NCBI GenBank assembly: GCA_032718475.1
Contig: JAUCBJ010007004.1
Coordinates: forward strand, 64,001 to 96,358
Reading direction: 5' to 3'
DNA length: 32,358 bases
Source: Nemertoderma westbladi
Taxonomy: Eukaryota; Xenacoelomorpha; Nemertodermatida; Nemertodermatidae
Numbering within the stretch: position 1 is the first letter of the stretch; each line of letters opens with the position of its first letter. This document shows positions 1 through 14,700 of the stretch, one piece after another. Under the pieces are notes generated by a model. The model was not told where the DNA came from. It saw nothing but the letters and a program-made list of their open reading frames with translations, and did not search any database. The position numbers were made by a program, and so were the translations under genes.

Positions 1-3000
1 AAGGGAAACCACCTGAAATAATAAAATAGGTTTACAACACATAATAAGGGCGATAGCAAGGAAAACCACCTGAAATAATAAAATAGGTTTACAACACATA
101 GTAAGGGCGATAGCAAGGAAAACCACCTGAAATAATAAAATAGGTTTACAACACATAATAAGGGCGATAGCAAGGAAAACCACCTGAAATAATAAAATAG
201 GTTTACAACACATAGTAAGGGCGATAGCAAGGAAAACCACCTGAAATAATAAAATAGGTTTACAACACATAGTAAGGGCGATAGCAAGGAAAACCACCTG
301 AAATAATAAAATAGGTTTACAACTCATAATAAGGGCGATAGCAAGGAAAACCACCTGAAATAATAAAATAGGTTTACAACACATAGTAAGGGCGATAGCA
401 AGGAAAACCACCTGAAATAATAAAATAGGTTTACAACACATAGTAAGGGCGATAGCAAGGAAAACCACCTGAAATAATAAAATAGGTTTACAACACATAA
501 TAAGGGCGATAGCAAGGAAAACCACCTGAAATAATAAAATAGGTTTACAACACATAGTAAGGGCGATAGCAAGCAAAACCACCTGAAATAATAAAATAGG
601 TTTACAACACATAATAAGGGCGATAGCAAGGAAAACCACCTGAAATAATAAAATAGGTTTACAACACATAGTAAGGGTGATAGCAAGGAAAACCACCTGA
701 AATAATAAAATAGGTTTACAACACATAATAAGGGCGATAGCAAGGAAAACCACCTGAAATAATAAAATAGGTTTACAACACATAGTGAGGGCGATAGCAA
801 GGAAAACCACCTGAAATAATAAAATAGGTTTACAACACATAATAAGGGCGATAGCAAGGAAAACCACCTGAAATAATAAAATAGGTTTACAACACATAGT
901 AAGGGTGATAGCAAGGAAAACCACCTGAAATAATAAAATAGGTTTACAACACATAGTAAGGGCGATAGCAAGGAAAACCACCTGAAATAATAAAATAGGT
1001 TTACAACACATAGTAAGGGCGATAGCAAGGAAAACCACCTGAAATAATAAAATAGGTTTACAACACATAGTAAGGGCGATAGCAAGGAAAACCACCTGAA
1101 ATAATAAAATAGGTTTACAACACATAGTAAGGGCGATAGCAAGGAAAACCACCTGAAATAATAAAATAGGTTTACAACACATAGTAAGGGCGATAGCAAG
1201 GAAAACCACCTGAAATAATAAAATAGGTTTACAACACATAGTAAGGGCGATAGCAAGGAAAACCACCTGAAATAATAAAATAGGTTTACAACACATAGTA
1301 AGGGCGATAGCAAGGAAAACCACCTGAAATAATAAAATAGGTTTACAACACATAGTAAGGGCGATAGCAAGGAAAACCACCTGAAATAATAAAATAGGTT
1401 TACAACACATAGTAAGGGCGATAGCAAGGAAAACCACCTGAAATAATAAAATAGGTTTACAACACATAGTAAGGGCGATAGCAAGGAAAACCACCTGAAA
1501 TAATAAAATAGGTTTACAACACATAGTGAGGGCGATAGCAAGGAAAACCACCTGAAATAATAAAATAGGTTTACAACACATAGTAAGGGCAATAGCAAGG
1601 AAAACCACCTGAAATAATAAAATAGGTTTACAACACATAGTGAGGGCGATAGCAAGGAAAACCACCTGAAATAATAAAATAGGTTTACAACACATAGTGA
1701 GGGCGATAGCAAGGAAAACCACCTGAAATAATAAAATAGGTTTACAACACATAGTAAGGGCGATAGCAAGGAAAACCACCTGAAATAATAAAATAGGTTT
1801 ACAACACATAGTAAGGGCGATAGCAAGGAAAACCACCTGAAATAATAAAATAGGTTTACAACACATAGTAAGGGCGATAGCAAGGAAAACCACCTGAAAT
1901 AATAAAATAGGTTTACAACACATAGTGAGGGCGATAGCAAGGAAAACCACCTGAAATAATAAAATAGGTTTACAACACATAGTAAGGGCGATAGCAAGGA
2001 AAACCACCTGAAATAATAAAATAGGTTTACAACACATAGTGAGGGCGATAGCAAGGAAAACCACCTGAAATAATAAAATAGGTTTACAACACATAGTAAG
2101 GGCGATAGCAAGGAAAACCACCTGAAATAATAAAATAGGTTTACAACACATAGTAAGGGCAATAGCAAGGAAAACCACCTGAAATAATAAAATAGGTTTA
2201 CAACACATAGTGAGGGCGATAGCAAGGAAAACCACCTGAAATAATAAAATAGGTTTACAACACATAGTAAGGGCGATAGCAAGAAAACCACCTGAAATAA
2301 TAAAATAGGTTTACAACACATAGTAAGGGCGATAGCAAGGAAAACCACCTGAAATAATAAAATAGGTTTACAACACATAGTGAGGGCGATAGCAAGGAAA
2401 ACCACCTGAAATAATAAAATAGGTTTACAACACATAGTAAGGGCGATAGCAAGGAAAACCACCTGAAATAATAAAATAGGTTTACAACACATAGTGAGGG
2501 CGATAGCAAGGAAAACCACCTGAAATAATAAAATAGGTTTACAACACATAGTAAGGGCGATAGCAAGGAAAACCACCTGAAATAATAAAATAGGTTTACA
2601 ACACATAGTAAGGGCGATAGCAAGGAAAACCACCTGAAGTAATAAAATAGGTTTACAACACATAGTAAGGGCGATAGCAAGGAAAACCACCTGAAATAAT
2701 AAAATAGGTTTACAACACATAGTAAGGGCGATAGCAAGGAAAACCACCTGAAATAATAAAATAGGTTTACAACACATAGTGAGGGCGATAGCAAGGAAAA
2801 CCACCTGAAATAATAAAATAGGTTTACAACACATAGTAAGGGCGATAGCAAGGAAAACCACCTGAAATAATAAAATAGGTTTACAACACATAGTAAGGGC
2901 GATAGCAAGGAAAACCACCTGAAATAATAAAATAGGTTTACAACACATAGTGAGGGCGATAGCAAGGAAAACCACCTGAAATAATAAAATAGGTTTACAA

Positions 3001-6000
3001 CACATAGTAAGGGCAATAGCAAGGAAAACCACCTGAAATAATAAAATAGGTTTACAACACATAGTGAGGGCGATAGCAAGGAAAACCACCTGAAATAATA
3101 AAATAGGTTTACAACACATAGTAAGGGCGATAGCAAGGAAAACCACCTGAAATAATAAAATAGGTTTACAACACATAGTAAGGGCAATAGCAAGGAAAAC
3201 CACCTGAAATAATAAAATAGGTTTACAACACATAGTGAGGGCGATAGCAAGGAAAACCACCTGAAATAATAAAATAGGTTTACAACACATAGTAAGGGCG
3301 ATAGCAAGGAAAACCACCTGAAATAATAAAATAGGTTTACAACACATAGTAAGGGCGATAGCAAGGAAAACCACCTGAAATAATAAAATAGGTTTACAAC
3401 ACATAGTAAGGGCGATAGCAAGGAAAACCACCTGAAATAATAAAATAGGTTTACAACACATAGTGAGGGCGATAGCAAGGAAAACCACCTGAAATAATAA
3501 AATAGGTTTACAACACATAGTAAGGGCGATAGCAAGGAAAACCACCTGAAATAATAAAATAGGTTTACAACACATAGTAAGGGCGATAGCAAGGAAAACC
3601 ACCTGAAATAATAAAATAGGTTTACAACACATAGTAAGGGCGATAGCAAGGAAAACCACCTGAAATAATAAAATAGGTTTACAACACATAGTAAGGGCGA
3701 TAGCAAGGAAAACCACCTGAAATAATAAAATAGGTTTACAACACATAGTGAGGGCGATAGCAAGGAAAACCACCTGAAATAATAAAATAGGTTTACAACA
3801 CATAGTAAGGGCGATAGCAAGGAAAACCACCTGAAATAATAAAATAGGTTTACAACACATAGTAAGGGCGATAGCAAGGAAAACCACCTGAAATAATAAA
3901 ATAGGTTTACAACACATAGTGAGGGCGATAGCAAGGAAAACCACCTGAAATAATAAAATAGGTTTACAACACATAGTAAGGGCGATAGCAAGGAAAACCA
4001 CCTGAAATAATAAAATAGGTTTACAACACATAGTGAGGGCGATAGCAAGGAAAACCACCTGAAATAATAAAATAGGTTTACAACACATAGTAAGGGCGAT
4101 AGCAAGGAAAACCACCTGAAATAATAAAATAGGTTTACAACACATAGTAAGGGCGATAGCAAGGAAAACCACCTGAAATAATAAAATAGGTTTACAACAC
4201 ATAGTAAGGGCGATAGCAAGGAAAACCACCTGAAATAATAAAATAGGTTTACAACACATAGTAAGGGCGATAGCAAGGAAAACCACCTGAAATAATAAAA
4301 TAGGTTTACAACACATAGTGAGGGCGATAGCAAGGAAAACCACCTGAAATAATAAAATCGGTTTACAACACATAGTAAGGGCGATAGCAAGGAAAACCAC
4401 CTGAAATAATAAAATAGGTTTACAACACATAGTAAGGGCGATAGCAAGGAAAACCACCTGAAATAATAAAATAGGTTTACAACACATAGTGAGGGCGATA
4501 GCAAGGAAAACCACCTGAAATAATAAAATAGGTTTACAACACATAGTAAGGGCAATAGCAAGGAAAACCACCTGAAATAATAAAATAGGTTTACAACACA
4601 TAGTGAGGGCGATAGCAAGGAAAACCACCTGAAGTAATAAAATAGGTTTACAACACATAGTAAGGGCGATAGCAAGGAAAACCACCTGAAATAATAAAAT
4701 AGGTTTACAACACATAGTAAGGGCAATAGCAAGGAAAACCACCTGAAATAATAAAATAGGTTTACAACACATAGTGAGGGCGATAGCAAGGAAAACCACC
4801 TGAAATAATAAAATCGGTTTACAACACATAGTAAGGGCGATAGCAAGGAAAACCACCTGAAATAATAAAATAGGTTTACAACACATAGTAAGGGCGATAG
4901 CAAGGAAAACCACCTGAAATAATAAAATAGGTTTACAACACATAGTAAGGGCGATAGCAAGGAAAACCACCTGAAATAATAAAATAGGTTTACAACACAT
5001 AGTAAGGGCGATAGCAAGGAAAACCACCTGAAATAATAAAATAGGTTTACAACACATAGTAAGGGCGATAGCAAGGAAAACCACCTGAAATAATAAAATA
5101 GGTTTACAACACATAGTGAGGGCGATAGCAAGGAAAACCACCTGAAATAATAAAATAGGTTTACAACACATAGTAAGGGCAATAGCAAGGAAAACCACCT
5201 GAAATAATAAAATAGGTTTACAACACATAGTGAGGGCGATAGCAAGGAAAACCACCTGAAATAATAAAATAGGTTTACAACACATAGTAAGGGCGATAGC
5301 AAGGAAAACCACCTGAAATAATAAAATAGGTTTACAACACATAGTAAGGGCAATAGCAAGGAAAACCACCTGAAATAATAAAATAGGTTTACAACACATA
5401 GTGAGGGCGATAGCAAGGAAAACCACCTGAAATAATAAAATAGGTTTACAACACATAGTAAGGGCGATAGCAAGGAAAACCACCTGAAATAATAAAATAG
5501 GTTTACAACACATAGTAAGGGCGATAGCAAGGAAAACCACCTGAAATAATAAAATAGGTTTACAACACATAGTAAGGGCGATAGCAAGGAAAACCACCTG
5601 AAATAATAAAATAGGTTTACAACACATAGTAAGGGCGATAGCAAGGAAAACCACCTGAAATAATAAAATAGGTTTACAACACATAGTAAGGGCGATAGCA
5701 AGGAAAACCACCTGAAATAATAAAATAGGTTTACAACACATAGTGAGGGCGATAGCAAGGAAAACCACCTGAAATAATAAAATAGGTTTACAACACATAG
5801 TAAGGGCGATAGCAAGGAAAACCACCTGAAATAATAAAATAGGTTTACAACACATAGTGAGGGCGATAGCAAGGAAAACCACCTGAAATAATAAAATAGG
5901 TTTACAACACATAGTGAGGGCGATAGCAAGGAAAACCACCTGAAATAATAAAATAGGTTTACAACACATAGTAAGGGCGATAGCAAGGAAAACCACCTGA

Positions 6001-6480
6001 AATAATAAAATAGGTTTACAACACATAGTAAGGGCGATAGCAAGGAAAACCACCTGAAATAATAAAATAGGTTTACAACACATAGTAAGGGCGATAGCAA
6101 GGAAAACCACCTGAAATAATAAAATAGGTTTACAACACATAGTGAGGGCGATAGCAAGGAAAACCACCTGAAATAATAAAATAGGTTTACAACACATAGT
6201 AAGGGCGATAGCAAGGAAAACCACCTGAAATAATAAAATAGGTTTACAACACATAGTGAGGGCGATAGCAAGGAAAACCACCTGAAATAATAAAATAGGT
6301 TTACAACACATAGTAAGGGCGATAGCAAGGAAAACCACCTGAAATAATAAAATAGGTTTACAACACATAGTAAGGGCAATAGCAAGGAAAACCACCTGAA
6401 ATAATAAAATAGGTTTACAACACATAGTGAGGGCGATAGCAAGGAAAACCACCTGAAATAATAAAATAGGTTTACAACAC

Positions 6481-9400
6481 ATAGTAAGGGCGATAGCAAG
6501 AAAACCACCTGAAATAATAAAATAGGTTTACAACACATAGTAAGGGCGATAGCAAGGAAAACCACCTGAAATAATAAAATAGGTTTACAACACATAGTGA
6601 GGGCGATAGCAAGGAAAACCACCTGAAATAATAAAATAGGTTTACAACACATAGTAAGGGCGATAGCAAGAAAACCACCTGAAATAATAAAATAGGTTTA
6701 CAACACATAGTGAGGGCGATAGCAAGGAAAACCACCTGAAATAATAAAATAGGTTTACAACACATAGTAAGGGCGATAGCAAGGAAAACCACCTGAAATA
6801 ATAAAATAGGTTTACAACACATAGTAAGGGCAATAGCAAGGAAAACCACCTGAAGTAATAAAATAGGTTTACAACACATAGTAAGGGCGATAGCAAGGAA
6901 AACCACCTGAAATAATAAAATAGGTTTACAACACATAGTAAGGGCAATAGCAAGGAAAACCACCTGAAATAATAAAATAGGTTTACAACACATAGTGAGG
7001 GCGATAGCAAGGAAAACCACCTGAAATAATAAAATCGGTTTACAACACATAGTAAGGGCGATAGCAAGGAAAACCACCTGAAATAATAAAATAGGTTTAC
7101 AACACATAGTAAGGGCGATAGCAAGGAAAACCACCTGAAATAATAAAATAGGTTTACAACACATAGTGAGGGCGATAGCAAGGAAAACCACCTGAAGTAA
7201 TAAAATAGGTTTACAACACATAGTAAGGGCAATAGCAAGGAAAACCACCTGAAATAATAAAATAGGTTTACAACACATAGTGAGGGCGATAGCAAGGAAA
7301 ACCACCCGAAGTAATAAAATAGGTTTACAACACATAGTAAGGGCGATAGCAAGGAAAACCACCTGAAATAATAAAATAGGTTTACAACACATAGTAAGGG
7401 CAATAGCAAGGAAAACCACCTGAAATAATAAAATAGGTTTACAACACATAGTGAGGGCGATAGCAAGGAAAACCACCTGAAATAATAAAATCGGTTTACA
7501 ACACATAGTAAGGGCGATAGCAAGGAAAACCACCTGAAATAATAAAATAGGTTTACAACACATAGTAAGGGCGATAGCAATGAAAACCACCTGAAATAAT
7601 AAAATCGGTTTACAACACATAGTAAGGGCGATAGCAAGGAAAACCACCTGAAATAATAAAATCGGTTTACAACACATAGTAAGGGCGATAGCAAGGAAAA
7701 CCACCTGAAATAATAAAATCGGTTTACAACACATAGTAAGGGCGATAGCAAGGAAAACCACCTGAAATAATAAAATAGGTTTACAACACATAGTGAGGGC
7801 GATAGCAAGGAAAACCACCTGAAGTAATAAAATAGGTTTACAACACATAGTAAGGGCGATAGCAAGGAAAACCACCTGAAATAATAAAATAGGTTTACAA
7901 CACATAGTAAGGGCAATAGCAAGGAAAACCACCTGAAATAATAAAATAGGTTTACAACACATAGTGAGGGCGATAGCAAGGAAAACCACCTGAAATAATA
8001 AAATAGGTTTACAACACATAGTAAGGGCAATAGCAAGGAAAACCACCTGAAATAATAAAATAGGTTTACAACACATAGTGAGGGCGATAGCAAGGAAAAC
8101 CACCTGAAATAATAAAATAGGTTTACAACACATAGTAAGGGCGATAGCAAGGAAAACCACCTGAAATAATAAAATAGGTTTACAACACATAGTAAGGGCA
8201 ATAGCAAGGAAAACCACCTGAAATAATAAAATAGGTTTACAACACATAGTGAGGGCGATAGCAAGGAAAACCACCTGAAATAATAAAATAGGTTTACAAC
8301 ACATAGTAAGGGCGATAGCAAGAAAACCACCTGAAATAATAAAATAGGTTTACAACACATAGTAAGGGCGATAGCAAGGAAAACCACCTGAAATAATAAA
8401 ATAGGTTTACAACACATAGTGAGGGCGATAGCAAGGAAAACCACCTGAAATAATAAAATAGGTTTACAACACATAGTAAGGGCGATAGCAAGAAAACCAC
8501 CTGAAATAATAAAATAGGTTTACAACACATAGTGAGGGCGATAGCAAGGAAAACCACCTGAAATAATAAAATAGGTTTACAACACATAGTAAGGGCGATA
8601 GCAAGGAAAACCACCTGAAATAATAAAATAGGTTTACAACACATAGTAAGGGCAATAGCAAGGAAAACCACCTGAAGTAATAAAATAGGTTTACAACACA
8701 TAGTAAGGGCGATAGCAAGGAAAACCACCTGAAATAATAAAATAGGTTTACAACACATAGTAAGGGCAATAGCAAGGAAAACCACCTGAAATAATAAAAT
8801 AGGTTTACAACACATAGTGAGGGCGATAGCAAGGAAAACCACCTGAAATAATAAAATCGGTTTACAACACATAGTAAGGGCGATAGCAAGGAAAACCACC
8901 TGAAATAATAAAATAGGTTTACAACACATAGTAAGGGCGATAGCAAGGAAAACCACCTGAAATAATAAAATAGGTTTACAACACATAGTGAGGGCGATAG
9001 CAAGGAAAACCACCTGAAGTAATAAAATAGGTTTACAACACATAGTAAGGGCAATAGCAAGGAAAACCACCTGAAATAATAAAATAGGTTTACAACACAT
9101 AGTGAGGGCGATAGCAAGGAAAACCACCCGAAGTAATAAAATAGGTTTACAACACATAGTAAGGGCGATAGCAAGGAAAACCACCTGAAATAATAAAATA
9201 GGTTTACAACACATAGTAAGGGCAATAGCAAGGAAAACCACCTGAAATAATAAAATAGGTTTACAACACATAGTGAGGGCGATAGCAAGGAAAACCACCT
9301 GAAATAATAAAATCGGTTTACAACACATAGTAAGGGCGATAGCAAGGAAAACCACCTGAAATAATAAAATAGGTTTACAACACATAGTAAGGGCGATAGC

Positions 9401-9670
9401 AATGAAAACCACCTGAAATAATAAAATCGGTTTACAACACATAGTAAGGGCGATAGCAAGGAAAACCACCTGAAATAATAAAATCGGTTTACAACACATA
9501 GTAAGGGCGATAGCAAGGAAAACCACCTGAAATAATAAAATCGGTTTACAACACATAGTAAGGGCGATAGCAAGGAAAACCACCTGAAATAATAAAATAG
9601 GTTTACAACACATAGTGAGGGCGATAGCAAGGAAAACCACCTGAAGTAATAAAATAGGTTTACAACACAT
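6481..9670. repeat. Higher-order repeat of 1822 bp (32 units), about 1.75 copies
   Basis: Within the satellite, the variant pattern starting at 6481 recurs from 8303 with an offset of 1822 bp. That equals 32 units of which two are 56 bp. The pairs of one-base-deleted units at 6500/6670 and 8322/8492 match at this offset. So do the CCCGAAGTAA unit (near 7306 and 9128), the GCAATGAAAACC unit and the run of AATCGG units. Similarity reaches back to about 6215. The copies part near 9670, where the second carries TAGTGAGGG and the first TAGTAAGGG. This is a segmental duplication inside the array. Confidence 0.9.
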
Positions 9671-11735
9671 AGTGAGGGCGATAGCAAGGAAAACCACCTG
9701 AAATAATAAAATAGGTTTACAACACATAATAAGGGCGATAGCAAGGAAAACCACCTGAAATAATAAAATAGGTTTACAACACATAGTAAGGGTGATAGCA
9801 AGGAAAACCACCTGAAATAATAAAATAGGTTTACAACACATAGTGAGGGCGATAGCAAGGAAAACCACCTGAAATAATAAAATAGGTTTACAACACATAA
9901 TAAGGGCGATAGCAAGGAAAACCACCTGAAATAATAAAATAGGTTTACAACACATAGTAAGGGTGATAGCAAGGAAAACCACCTGAAATAATAAAATAGG
10001 TTTACAACACATAGTAAGGGTGATAGCAAGGAAAACCACCTGAAATAATACAATAGGTTTACAACGCATAGTAAGGGCGATAGCAAGGAAAACCACCTGA
10101 AATAATAAAATAGGTTTACAACACATAGTAAGGGCGATAGCAAGGAAAACCACCTGAAATAATAAAATAGGTTTACAACACATAGTAAGGGCGATAGCAA
10201 GGAAAACTACCTGAAATAATAAAATAGGTTTACAACACATGGTGAGGGCGATAGCAAGGAAAACCACCTGAAATAATAAAATAGGTTTACAACACATAGT
10301 AAGGGCGATAGCAAGGAAAACCACCTGAAATAATAAAATAGGTTTACAACACATAGTAAGGGCGATAGCAAGGAAAACCACCTGAAATAATAAAATAGGT
10401 TTACAACACATAGTAAGGGCGATAGCAAGGAAAACCACCTGAAATAATAAAATAGGTTTACAACACATAGTAAGGGCGATAGCAAGGAAAACCACCTGAA
10501 ATAATAAAATAGGTTTACAACACATAGTAAGGGCGATAGCAAGGAAAACCACCTGAAATAATAAAATAGGTTTACAACACATAGTAAGGGCGATAGCAAG
10601 GAAAACCACCTGAAATAATAAAATAGGTTTACAACACATAGTAAGGGCGATAGCAAGGAAAACCACCTGAAATAATAAAATAGGTTTACAACACATAGTA
10701 AGGGCGATAGCAAGGAAAACCACCTGAAATAATAAAATAGGTTTACAACACATAGTAAGGGCGATAACAAGGAAAACCACCTGAAATAATAAAATAGGTT
10801 TACAACACATAGTAAGGGCGATAGCAAGGAAAACCACCTGAAATAATAAAATAGGTTTACAACACATAGTAAGGGCGATAGCAAGGAAAACCACCTGAAA
10901 CAATAAAATAGGTTTACAACACATAGTGAGGGCGACAGCAAGGAAAACCACCTGAAATAATAAAATAGGTTTACAACACATAGTGAGGGCGACAGCAAGG
11001 AAAACCACCTGAAATAATAAAATAGGTTTACAACACATAGTGAGGGCGATAGCAAGGAAAACCACCTGAAATAATAAAATAGGTTTACAACACATAGTAA
11101 GGGCGATAGCAAGGAAAACCACCTGAAATAATAAAATAGGTTTACAACACATAGTAAGGGCGATAGCAAGGAAAACCACCTGAAATAATAAAATAGGCTT
11201 ACAACACATAGTAAGGGCGATAGCAAGAAAACCACCTGAAATAATAAAATAGATTTACAACACATAGTAAGGGCGATAGCAAGGAAAACTACCTGAAATA
11301 ATAAAATAGGTTTACAACACATAGTAAGGGCGATAGCAAGGAAAACCACCTGAAATAATAAAATAGGCTTACAACACATAGTAAGGGCGATAGCAAGGAA
11401 AACCACCTGAAATAATAAAATAGGTTTACAACACATAGTGAGGGCGATAGCAAGGAAAACCACCTGAAATAATAAAATAGGTTTACAACACATAGTAAGG
11501 GCGATAGCAAGGAAAACCACCTGAAATAATAAAATAGGTTTACAACACATAGTAAGGGCAATAGCAAGGAAAACCACCTGAAATAATAAAATAGGTTTAC
11601 AACACATAGTGAGGGCGATAGCAAGGAAAACCACCTGAAATAATAAAATAGGTTTACAACACATAGTGAGGGCGATAGCAAGGAAAACCACCTGAAATAA
11701 TAAAATAGGTTTACAACACATAGTAAGGGCGATAG
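8880..11735. repeat. Duplicated satellite block, copy 1 (partner at about 16690-19540)
   Basis: Rare variants in this block recur at a constant offset of 7808 bp (137 units minus one base). These are CCCGAAGTAA (9127/16935), AATACAATAGG (10051/17859), GATAACAAGG (10763/18571), the one-base-deleted unit (11223/19031), and two CTACCTG units (10205/18013 and 11287/19095). Agreement begins just after about 8880, since the AATCGG unit before it has no counterpart, and fades near 11735. About 2.85 kb of array was copied or exchanged as one piece. Confidence 0.92.
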
Positions 11736-14700
11736 CAAGGAAAACCACCTGAAATAATAAAATAGGTTTACAACACATAGTAAGGGCGATAGCAAGGAAA
11801 ACCACCTGAAATAATAAAATAGGTTTACAACACATAGTAAGGGCGATAGCAAGGAAAACCACCTGAAATAATAAAATAGGTTTACAACACATAGTGAGGG
11901 CGATAGCAAGGAAAACCACCTGAAATAATAAAATAGGTTTACAACACATAGTAAGGGCGATAGCAAGGAAAACCACCTGAAATAATAAAATAGGTTTACA
12001 ACACATAGTAAGGGCGATAGCAAGGAAAACCACCTGAAATAATAAAATAGGTTTACAACACATAGTGAGGGCGATAGCAAGGAAAACCACCTGAAATAAT
12101 AAAATAGGTTTACAACACATAGTGAGGGCGATAGCAAGGAAAACCACCTGAAATAATAAAATAGGTTTACAACACATAGTGAGGGCGATAGCAAGGAAAA
12201 CCACCTGAAATAATAAAATAGGTTTACAACACATAGTGAGGGCGATAGCAAGGAAAACCACCTGAAATAATAAAATAGGTTTACAACACATAGTAAGGGC
12301 GATAGCAAGGAAAACCACCTGAAATAATAAAATAGGTTTACAACACATAGTGAGGGCGATAGCAAGGAAAACCACCTGAAATAATAAAATAGGTTTACAA
12401 CACATAGTAAGGGCGATAGCAAGGAAAACCACCTGAAATAATAAAATAGGTTTACAACACATAGTGAGGGCGATAGCAAGGAAAACCACCTGAAATAATA
12501 AAATAGGTTTACAACACATAGTGAGGGCGATAGCAAGGAAAACCACCTGAAATAATAAAATAGGTTTACAACACATAGTAAGGGCGATAGCAAGGAAAAC
12601 CACCTGAAATAATAAAATAGGTTTACAACACATAGTAAGGGCGATAGCAAGGAAAACCACCTGAAATAATAAAATAGGTTTACAACACATAGTAAGGGCG
12701 ATAGCAAGGAAAACCACCTGAAATAATAAAATAGGTTTACAACACATAGTAAGGGCGATAGCAAGGAAAACCACCTGAAATAATAAAATAGGTTTACAAC
12801 ACATAGTAAGGGCGATAGCAAGGAAAACCACCTGAAATAATAAAATAGGTTTACAACACATAGTAAGGGCGATAGCAAGGAAAACCACCTGAAATAATAA
12901 AATAGGTTTACAACACATAGTAAGGGCGATAGCAAGGAAAACCACCTGAAATAATAAAATAGGTTTACAACACATAGTAAGGGCGATAGCAAGGAAAACC
13001 ACCTGAAATAATAAAATAGGTTTACAACACATAGTAAGGGCGATAGCAAGGAAAACCACCTGAAATAATAAAATAGGTTTACAACACATAGTGAGGGCGA
13101 TAGCAAGGAAAACCACCTGAAATAATAAAATAGGTTTACAACACATAGTAAGGGCGATAGCAAGGAAAACCACCTGAAATAATAAAATAGGTTTACAACA
13201 CATAGTAAGGGCGATAGCAAGGAAAACCACCTGAAATAATAAAATAGGTTTACAACACATAGTAAGGGCGATAGCAAGGAAAACCACCTGAAATAATAAA
13301 ATAGGTTTACAACACATAGTAAGGGCGATAGCAAGGAAAACCACCTGAAATAATAAAATAGGTTTACAACACATAGTAAGGGCGATAGCAAGGAAAACCA
13401 CCTGAAATAATAAAATAGGTTTACAACACATAGTAAGGGCGATAGCAAGGAAAACCACCTGAAATAATAAAATAGGTTTACAACACATAGTAAGGGCGAT
13501 AGCAAGGAAAACCACCTGAAATAATAAAATAGGTTTACAACACATAGTAAGGGCGATAGCAAGGAAAACCACCTGAAATAATAAAATAGGTTTACAACAC
13601 ATAGTAAGGGCGATAGCAAGGAAAACCACCTGAAATAATAAAATAGGTTTACAACACATAGTAAGGGCGATAGCAAGGAAAACCACCTGAAATAATAAAA
13701 TAGGTTTACAACACATAGTAAGGGCGATAGCAAGGAAAACCACCTGAAATAATAAAATAGGTTTACAACACATAGTAAGGGCGATAGCAAGGAAAACCAC
13801 CTGAAATAATAAAATAGGTTTACAACACATAGTGAGGGCGATAGCAAGGAAAACCACCTGAAATAATAAAATAGGTTTACAACACATAGTGAGGGCGATA
13901 GCAAGGAAAACCACCTGAAATAATAAAATAGGTTTACAACACATAGTGAGGGCGATAGCAAGGAAAACCACCTGAAATAATAAAATAGGTTTACAACACA
14001 TAGTAAGGGCGATAGCAAGGAAAACCACCTGAAATAATAAAATAGGTTTACAACACATAGTAAGGGCGATAGCAAGGAAAACCACCTGAAATAATAAAAT
14101 AGGTTTACAACACATAGTAAGGGCGATAGCAAGGAAAACCACCTGAAATAATAAAATAGGTTTACAACACATAGTAAGGGCGATAGCAAGGAAAACCACC
14201 TGAAATAATAAAATAGGTTTACAACACATAGTAAGGGCGATAGCAAGGAAAACCACCTGAAATAATAAAATAGGTTTACAACACATAGTAAGGGCGATAG
14301 CAAGGAAAACCACCTGAAATAATAAAATAGGTTTACAACACATAGTAAGGGCGATAGCAAGGAAAACCACCTGAAATAATAAAATAGGTTTACAACACAT
14401 AGTAAGGGCGATAGCAAGGAAAACCACCTGAAATAATAAAATAGGTTTACAACACATAGTAAGGGCGATAGCAAGGAAAACCACCTGAAATAATAAAATA
14501 GGTTTACAACACATAGTAAGGGCGATAGCAAGGAAAACCACCTGAAATAATAAAATAGGTTTACAACACATAGTAAGGGCGATAGCAAGGAAAACCACCT
14601 GAAATAATAAAATAGGTTTACAACACATAGTAAGGGCGATAGCAAGGAAAACCACCTGAAATAATAAAATAGGTTTACAACACATAGTAAGGGCGATAGC

